Assembly: GCA_002389265.1 (NCBI GenBank)
Contig: DGOD01000165.1
Span: 1 to 19,371, forward strand
Reading direction: 5' to 3'
DNA from: Gammaproteobacteria bacterium UBA4475
GTDB taxonomy: Bacteria > Pseudomonadota > Gammaproteobacteria > Pseudomonadales > Azotimanducaceae
DNA: 19,371 nt
The translations under genes and the position numbers were made by a program. The notes beneath the pieces were generated by a model. That model worked only from the letters and a program-made list of their open reading frames with translations. It did not search any database and was not told the DNA's origin. Shown here one piece after another: positions 14,812 through 19,371 of the stretch (its first letter is position 1; each line of letters begins with the position of its first letter).

Positions 14812-16848
14812 ATGAATAATCCATTGCTCGAAACCCACGAATTGCCGCCCTTTGATTTGATAAAGCCGGAACACGTTTTGCCGGCCATTGAGACGCGTCT
14901 GGCCGCCAATCTGCGGGCAATTGATGAGCTGCTGGACGCCGGTCAAACGACTTGGTCAGGTCTGGTGAGTGTGATCGAGCAGATGGAAGACGAGCTTCGG
15001 CAAGCCTACTCGGCGGTGGGACATATGAACGCGGTGGTGAATACCCCCGAATTGCGCGAGGCCTGGAATGGGTGTCTGCCGAGGCTGTCTGAATACGAGA
15101 CGGCTCTAGGCCAGAACCCAAGACTATTTAAGGCCTATGAGGCGATTGCCGCGAGCGCCGAATATGCACAACTGGGTAAGGCCGAACGCAAGGCGCTGGA
15201 TAATGCCCTGCGAGATTTTCGCTTGTCTGGTATCGATTTGCCGCGCGAACAACAGCAGCGGTTTGCGGAGATTGGTAAACGACTCGCGGCGTTGTCGGGT
15301 CAATTCAACGACAATGTGCTTGATGCGACCATGGCTTGGTCGAAACTGATCAGTGACGAATCTGAGTTAGCGGGCTTGCCGGCCAGCGCCCTGGCGCTTG
15401 CCAGCCAAACCGCTGAGCAACGGGGCGAGCAGGGTTATCTATTCACCCTGGAATTCCCCAGCTATATGCCGGTCCTGACCTACTGTGAAAATCAGCCATT
15501 ACGTCGAGAGATGTATGAGGCCTATGTGACGCGAGCGTCAGATCTCGGGCCGAATGCTGGGCAGTGGGATAACTCTCAGGTGATGACTGAGATCTTGACG
15601 TTAGAAAAAGAAAAGGCCCGGTTACTGGGTTTTGACAACTATGCGGAGCTGTCGTTGGCGACCAAGATGGCCCAGTCTACGGATCAGGTATTGACGTTTT
15701 TGGACGACTTGGCGAGCCATGCAAAACCGGCAGCGGTCACTGAATTTGACGAGCTCTGTGAATTCGCAAGAACCACATTCGGCGCAGCGGACATCAACCC
15801 CTGGGATCTGGGTTTTTATGCTGAGAAGCTCAAAGAAAGTAAGTTCAGTGTTTCAGATGAGGCATTGCGCCCCTATCTGCCAGCGCCGACTGTCATTCTG
15901 GGTATGTTTGAGGTGGTCAAACGGTTGTTTGATCTGGAGATCGTGCAGGTCGAGGACATCAAAACCTGGCACCCAGATGTGACGACCTATAACATTTTCA
16001 AAAATGGTGCTTTGATTGCGCGTTTTTACCTAGACCTTTATGCCCGCCAGCACAAACAGGGCGGTGCTTGGATGGATGATTGCCGAGTTCGACGTCGGCG
16101 CGCTGATGGCAGCCTGCAATTACCTGTAGCTTATCTGACGTGCAATTTTTCTGCGCCAGTGGGCGGTCAGCCAGCATTGCTGACCCACGATGAAGTCGTC
16201 ACATTATTCCATGAGTTTGGCCATGGCCTGCATCATATGCTGACTCGAGTTGCTTGCGCGGATGTTTCCGGCATCAACGGCGTCGCGTGGGATGCGGTGG
16301 AGCTGCCCAGTCAGTTCATGGAGAACTGGTGCTGGCAAGAGGAGGCCCTGGCGTTCATATCGGGTCACTATGAAACAGGTGAGCCGTTACCAACAGCGTT
16401 ATTGCAAAAAGTATTGGCAGCAAAAAACTTCCAATCTGCCATGCAGATGGTGCGTCAAGTGGAGTTTTCCCTGTTTGATTTCCGCTTACGGTGTGAGTTT
16501 GATCCCACTCAACCGCAACAAATACAGAGTTTGTTAGACGAAGTCAGATCCCGAGTTGCCGTCACGCAAACAGCGCCTTTCAATCGGTTTCAACATGGTT
16601 TTGGTCATATCTTCGGTGGCGGCTATGCTGCAGGGTATTACAGCTATAAGTGGGCTGAGGTCTTGTCGGCAGATGCGTTCTCGAGATTCCAGCAAGAGGG
16701 GATCTTCAATCGCCAGACCGGTGAGAAATTCTTGGCGACGATTCTTGAGCAGGGCGGGTCCGAGGCACCCATGGACATGTTTGTGGCGTTTATGGGCAGA
16801 GAGCCTGAGATCACCGCGCTGCTGCGTCAGGAAGGCATCCTTGACTAG
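14812..16848 (+). CDS. prlC: Oligopeptidase A (M3 zinc metallopeptidase)
   Basis: The 678-residue cytosolic peptidase degrades short peptides, including cleaved signal peptides in E. coli. The zinc site is intact: H467 and H471 with catalytic E468 in FHEFGHGLHHML, and third ligand E497 in WDAVELPSQFMENW. The C-terminal block with FQHGFGHIFGGGYAAGYYSY lines the active site in M3 enzymes. Length matches E. coli OpdA (680). ATG 14812 has GAGAA six bases upstream; the frame extends two codons to a TTG (14806), which would place that ribosome binding site inside the gene. It lies 15 nt after aroE. Its 3' end overlaps the yheV-type gene by eight bases, a pairing also present in Pseudomonas as I recall. 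Confidence 0.97.
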   Translation: MNNPLLETHELPPFDLIKPEHVLPAIETRLAANLRAIDELLDAGQTTWSGLVSVIEQMEDELRQAYSAVGHMNAVVNTPELREAWNGCLPRLSEYETALGQNPRLFKAYEAIAASAEYAQLGKAERKALDNALRDFRLSGIDLPREQQQRFAEIGKRLAALSGQFNDNVLDATMAWSKLISDESELAGLPASALALASQTAEQRGEQGYLFTLEFPSYMPVLTYCENQPLRREMYEAYVTRASDLGPNAGQWDNSQVMTEILTLEKEKARLLGFDNYAELSLATKMAQSTDQVLTFLDDLASHAKPAAVTEFDELCEFARTTFGAADINPWDLGFYAEKLKESKFSVSDEALRPYLPAPTVILGMFEVVKRLFDLEIVQVEDIKTWHPDVTTYNIFKNGALIARFYLDLYARQHKQGGAWMDDCRVRRRRADGSLQLPVAYLTCNFSAPVGGQPALLTHDEVVTLFHEFGHGLHHMLTRVACADVSGINGVAWDAVELPSQFMENWCWQEEALAFISGHYETGEPLPTALLQKVLAAKNFQSAMQMVRQVEFSLFDFRLRCEFDPTQPQQIQSLLDEVRSRVAVTQTAPFNRFQHGFGHIFGGGYAAGYYSYKWAEVLSADAFSRFQQEGIFNRQTGEKFLATILEQGGSEAPMDMFVAFMGREPEITALLRQEGILD

Positions 16849-17041
16849 TCGAAAACGATTTATCGCAGGCGCTATCTGTCCCCAATGCGGCGTTGAAGAT
16901 CTTATCTATGTGCTGCAAACCGTCGAGGGTCAGAGCCGCCATTGTAATCAGTGCGATTTCAGCCAGAACCTGGGTGATCTAACGTCGGCCGATACCGCGG
17001 AAGTTGTGAGTGACTGGCAGCCCATCAATTTACGTGACTAA
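16841..17041 (+). CDS. yheV: YheV-family putative metal-binding protein
   Basis: The 66-residue protein matches E. coli YheV in its N-terminus RKRFIAGAICPQC (4-16). Two CXXC pairs, CPQC (13-16) and CNQC (38-41 region), would make a small zinc ribbon. The function of the family is unknown; no transmembrane segment or signal is present, so it is probably cytosolic. The start is TTG at 16841, eight bases inside the end of prlC. AGGAAGG (16829-16835) lies five bases upstream and strongly supports that start. No ATG exists between the TTG and the conserved RKRFIAGA. The overlap implies translation coupled to prlC. It is the last gene of the purE-to-yheV run. Confidence 0.88.
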   Translation: MTSRKRFIAGAICPQCGVEDLIYVLQTVEGQSRHCNQCDFSQNLGDLTSADTAEVVSDWQPINLRD

Positions 17042-17163
17042 TGCCCAGCCTGTTCACGGGAGCGAGTCGCGGTAGGCAGACTTCGTTGGGTTGCCGAGGT
17101 CCAAAAACGCCAAGAATTCTTCTACATTTAGTTGAATAGCTGCATATTTAGCGCGCCGGACCC

Positions 17164-17191
17164 TTGAGAAAGCCGCGTGCGTTGATATAAT
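17164..17191 (+). promoter_or_regulatory. Strong sigma70 promoter with extended -10, for coxB
   Basis: TTGAGA (17164-17169, five of six) is followed after 16 bp by a perfect TATAAT (17186-17191). TG at 17183-17184 makes it an extended -10. This is the best promoter match in the window. Transcription would start near 17198, leaving about 253 nt before the coxB ATG. No other good promoter was seen nearer the gene. Confidence 0.72.
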
Positions 17192-17397
17192 TGCGCCGGT
17201 TTCCAGTCTATACAGTTTCGTGATATTGCATATCCAGGTGAGTGATAAGTTACGCCTGCTGGGGCGATCGTGGTAGGATGCGCTCGATTTCCCGCGTCTC
17301 GGGGGTTTGCCAGTCAATATAGGGTAGGTTGCGAGCGTAAACCGTAATCGTTTCGACTGCGTAAGTAGCATCGAATTAGTTACGAAAGGTTTAATGT

Positions 17398-17419
17398 CCG
17401 GCCAGCATTGGCTGCCCGG
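17398..17419 (+). repeat. Hairpin upstream of the coxB ribosome binding site
   Basis: CCGGCCAGC (17398-17406) and GCTGCCCGG (17411-17419) pair over nine positions with a single central C-C mismatch, around the tetraloop ATTG. It ends 17 bases before the TTGGAG ribosome binding site of coxB and begins just after a possible upstream ATG at 17394. No T-run follows, so it is not a terminator. It could affect coxB translation or mRNA stability. Confidence 0.5.
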
Positions 17420-17450
17420 ATGGTGTTTATTCAAAATTGGAGTTCTTGGG

Positions 17451-18593
17451 ATGGATAAAGCGAAACAGAGTAAGTTGTTAGTTGCTTTGTCGCTGCTACT
17501 GCCCAGCAGCGTTGTACACGCTGATTGGTCGGTGAACATGAGACAAGGGGTTACCGATATTAGCCGTCAGGTATACGACCTGCATATGCTGATCTTTTGG
17601 GTCTGCGTGGTGATTGGTGTGGTGGTATTTTCGGTGATGATCTATTCTATGTTGGTGCATAGAAAGTCTCTGGGTGCAGTGCCCGCCGATTTCCACGACA
17701 ACACCAAAATCGAGATTCTTTGGACCATTGTGCCCGTCATTATTTTGGTCGCTATGGCAATCCCAGCGACGACCACGCTCACGGCTATGTACGATGCTGG
17801 TAATTCCGAAATCGACATTGAGGTTCGCGGTCTGCAGTGGAAATGGCAGTACACCTACCTGAATGACGATCCTACCAAGGAAGTGAAGTTTATCAGCTCT
17901 CTGCTGACCCCTCAGGAAGAAATCACAAATGAGATTCGCAAGCGCGAGCATTACCTGTTGGATGTGGACAACGAACTGGTCATTCCGATCAATACTCGCG
18001 TACGTTTTCTGGTGACCTCCGGCGACACTTTGCACGCCTGGTGGGTGCCTGATTTTGCGATCAAGCGCGACGCAATACCGGGCTTTGTTCATGAAGCCTG
18101 GACAGTCGTGGATACGCCGGGTACTTATCGCGGCCAGTGTGCTGAATTGTGCGGCAAAGAGCATGGCTTTATGCCCGTCGTAGTTCGCGCGGTAGAGCGA
18201 GCTGAATACGACACCTGGCTGGCAAGCAAGCAAGAAGAAGCCCGCCAGGTCTATGAAACTGTGGGCAAAGAGTGGTCCCAGGACGAGTTGATGGCGAAAG
18301 GGGAAGAGGTTTACGGCCGAGTCTGTGCGGCGTGTCATCAGAAGAACGGACAAGGTCTGCCACCCGCATTCCCGTCCCTCGTTGGGCAAGGACTTGCCGT
18401 TGGCCCGATAGCTGACCATCTGGATATTGTCTTGAATGGTAAAGCGGGTACTGCGATGCAATCCTTTAAGGGGCAGTTGAATGCGGCTGAAATTGCTGCA
18501 GTCGTAGTCTACGAGAGAAACGCTTGGGGCAATAACATGGGTGATTCCATCCAGCCACGAGAAGTGAACAACATGATGAGCACCGGCCAGTAG
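17451..18593 (+). CDS. coxB: Cytochrome c oxidase subunit II with C-terminal cytochrome c domain
   Basis: The 380-residue subunit receives electrons for the aa3/caa3 oxidase. It has a cleavable signal peptide (1-24, ending VVHA), two transmembrane helices (about 46-68 and 88-110), and a periplasmic CuA domain with H195, C230, E232, C234, H238 and M241 (CAELCGKEHGFM). The aromatic LQWKWQY (128-134) is typical of the electron entry site. A fused class I cytochrome c follows with heme motif CAACH (292-296) and likely ligand M336 in GTAMQSF, so this is a caa3-type subunit II, as in Pseudomonas CoxB. I chose ATG 17451, with TTGGAG eight bases upstream. An in-frame ATG at 17394 would add 19 residues before the signal peptide. 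ctaD follows 14 nt downstream. Confidence 0.97.
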   Translation: MDKAKQSKLLVALSLLLPSSVVHADWSVNMRQGVTDISRQVYDLHMLIFWVCVVIGVVVFSVMIYSMLVHRKSLGAVPADFHDNTKIEILWTIVPVIILVAMAIPATTTLTAMYDAGNSEIDIEVRGLQWKWQYTYLNDDPTKEVKFISSLLTPQEEITNEIRKREHYLLDVDNELVIPINTRVRFLVTSGDTLHAWWVPDFAIKRDAIPGFVHEAWTVVDTPGTYRGQCAELCGKEHGFMPVVVRAVERAEYDTWLASKQEEARQVYETVGKEWSQDELMAKGEEVYGRVCAACHQKNGQGLPPAFPSLVGQGLAVGPIADHLDIVLNGKAGTAMQSFKGQLNAAEIAAVVVYERNAWGNNMGDSIQPREVNNMMSTGQ

Positions 18594-18607
18594 TCAGGAG
18601 ATTCAGG

Positions 18608-19371
18608 ATGAGCGCAATTATCGAAGAACATCATCACGACGACCATCACCACGGTCCGGCCAAGGGCCTGATGCGATGGGTGTTTACCACCAACCATAAA
18701 GACATTGGTACTCTGTACCTATGGTTTAGCTTTGCCATGTTTCTCCTCGGCGGAACCTTCGCTCTGGTGATTCGTGCAGAGCTGTTCCAGCCTGGGCTGC
18801 AGCTCGTCGAGCCTGCGTTCTTTAACCAGATGACGACTATGCACGGGTTGATCATGGTGTTTGGTGCGGTTATGCCCGCCTTTGTTGGGTTGGCTAACTG
18901 GCTAGTGCCAATGATGATCGGCGCGCCTGACATGGCGTTACCAAGAATGAATAACTACAGCTTTTGGATATTGCCGTTTGCCTTTACCATGCTGGCAAGT
19001 ACGTTATTCATGGATGGCGGTGGTCCTAATTTTGGTTGGACCTTCTATGCGCCCTTATCCACTGACTTTGCGCCACCGAGCGTTACCTACTTTATCTTTG
19101 CGGTTCACTTGATGGGTATTTCATCCATCATGGGCTCTATTAACGTGGTCGTAACCATCCTGAATCTGCGCGCACCGGGCATGACGCTGATGCAGATGCC
19201 TCTATTTGTCTGGACGTGGTTGATCACGGCTTATTTGTTGATTGCGGTGATGCCGGTTCTGGCGGGTGTTGTAACAATGATGTTGATGGATATTCATTTC
19301 GGCACGGCATTCTTTAATGCTGGCGGCGGTGGTGATCCCGTGCTGTTCCAGCATGTGTTCTGGTTCTTCGG
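18608..19371 (+). CDS. ctaD: Cytochrome c oxidase subunit I, N-terminal part
   Basis: The first 254 codons of the heme-copper oxidase catalytic subunit are present; the gene runs off the window. The N-terminus is histidine-rich (HHHDDHHH, 8-15) before GPAKGLMRWVFTTNHKDIG, a pattern also present in Pseudomonas CoxA as I recall. H79 in MTTMHGLIMVFG is the expected low-spin heme a ligand. Several transmembrane helices follow, along with MIGAPDMALPRMNN (103-116) and GGGPNFGWTFYAPLS (137-151). The window ends in QHVFWFFG, immediately before the expected HPEVY motif with the first CuB ligand, so CuB and proton-channel residues cannot be checked. ATG 18608 has AGGAG seven bases upstream. It is co-transcribed with coxB. 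Confidence 0.97.
   Translation, partial: MSAIIEEHHHDDHHHGPAKGLMRWVFTTNHKDIGTLYLWFSFAMFLLGGTFALVIRAELFQPGLQLVEPAFFNQMTTMHGLIMVFGAVMPAFVGLANWLVPMMIGAPDMALPRMNNYSFWILPFAFTMLASTLFMDGGGPNFGWTFYAPLSTDFAPPSVTYFIFAVHLMGISSIMGSINVVVTILNLRAPGMTLMQMPLFVWTWLITAYLLIAVMPVLAGVVTMMLMDIHFGTAFFNAGGGGDPVLFQHVFWFF

Larger units (their letters stand above)
17042..17450. other. 409-bp intergenic region holding the cox promoter and long leader
   Basis: This is the only gap longer than 300 bases. Bases 17042-17163 show nothing I can name; no clear intrinsic terminator follows yheV. A strong promoter lies at 17164-17191. Bases from about 17198 to 17450 would be the untranslated leader of coxB. The leader holds a near-perfect hairpin at 17398-17419, a small CCCG/CGGG hairpin near 17300, and only very short open frames with no good ribosome binding sites. 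No known riboswitch class, tRNA or T-run terminator was recognised. Open frames on the minus strand here are shadows that run into coxB. Confidence 0.6.

Noticed and set aside
17278..17322. Fourteen-codon open frame in the coxB leader beginning ATG CGC TCG
   Set aside because: No convincing Shine-Dalgarno, no codon run suggestive of attenuation, and no terminator/antiterminator pair.
17054..17539. 161-codon open frame on the minus strand across the cox promoter
   Set aside because: It spans the strong promoter, the leader and the coxB start, has no domain and no good ribosome binding site.
17496..18461. 321-codon open frame on the minus strand
   Set aside because: It lies entirely antisense to coxB, whose CuA and heme motifs are certain, and its translation has no recognisable domain.
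18629..18655. Histidine-rich N-terminus of CtaD as a possible unusual metal-binding feature
   Set aside because: As I recall, Pseudomonas CoxA has a comparable histidine-rich start, so it looks like a family trait.
1..19371. CRISPR arrays, phage, transposons, toxin-antitoxin or defence genes
   Set aside because: No repeated spacers, transposase, integrase, terminal repeats or recognisable defence domains were found; the window is filled by housekeeping genes.

Overview
The window is a dense block of chromosomal housekeeping genes from a gammaproteobacterium. Every long reading frame matches a familiar family. Gene order resembles the near-origin region of Pseudomonas (gmhB, glyS, glyQ, tag, lipid A acyltransferase; def, fmt, rsmB, trkA back to back with a LysM gene, dprA, tsaC and aroE). 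The trkA-trkH pair and purE beside dprA/tsaC recall Vibrio. These comparisons are from memory. The mixture, the moderate GC content and a Pseudomonas-like caa3 oxidase suggest a free-living, possibly marine, aerobic gammaproteobacterium. I cannot name the genus. No mobile element, prophage, CRISPR array, tRNA or rRNA was seen.

Layout. (1) 1-3126, minus strand: glyQ, glyS and the start of gmhB (cut by the window edge) form an operon for glycyl-tRNA synthetase plus heptose phosphatase. (2) 3302-4797, plus strand: tag (3-methyladenine DNA glycosylase I) and an LpxL/HtrB-type lipid A acyltransferase overlap by four bases. (3) 4836-10395, minus strand: def, fmt, rsmB, trkA and trkH are tightly packed, with stop/start overlaps at fmt-rsmB and rsmB-trkA. 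The block joins N-terminal formylation and deformylation, 16S rRNA methylation and potassium uptake. (4) 10539-17041, plus strand: a secreted LysM protein, dprA, purE, tsaC, aroE, prlC and a yheV-type zinc-ribbon gene. From purE on, the genes are 15-16 nt apart or overlap, so they are probably co-transcribed. (5) 17042-17450: the only long non-coding stretch. It holds the best promoter in the window and a leader of about 250 nt. (6) 17451-19371, plus strand: coxB with a fused cytochrome c domain, then ctaD (cut by the window edge), the core of an aa3/caa3 terminal oxidase.

I found no clearly undescribed system. The best leads are small: the long, structured coxB leader; a PurE whose active-site loop is unlike the usual gammaproteobacterial form and which has no purK beside it; an FNR/Anr-like box and a palindrome in the def/LysM divergent promoter region; the conserved but uncharacterised LysM and YheV proteins; and non-ATG starts or an unusually strong Shine-Dalgarno at fmt, yheV and glyS.
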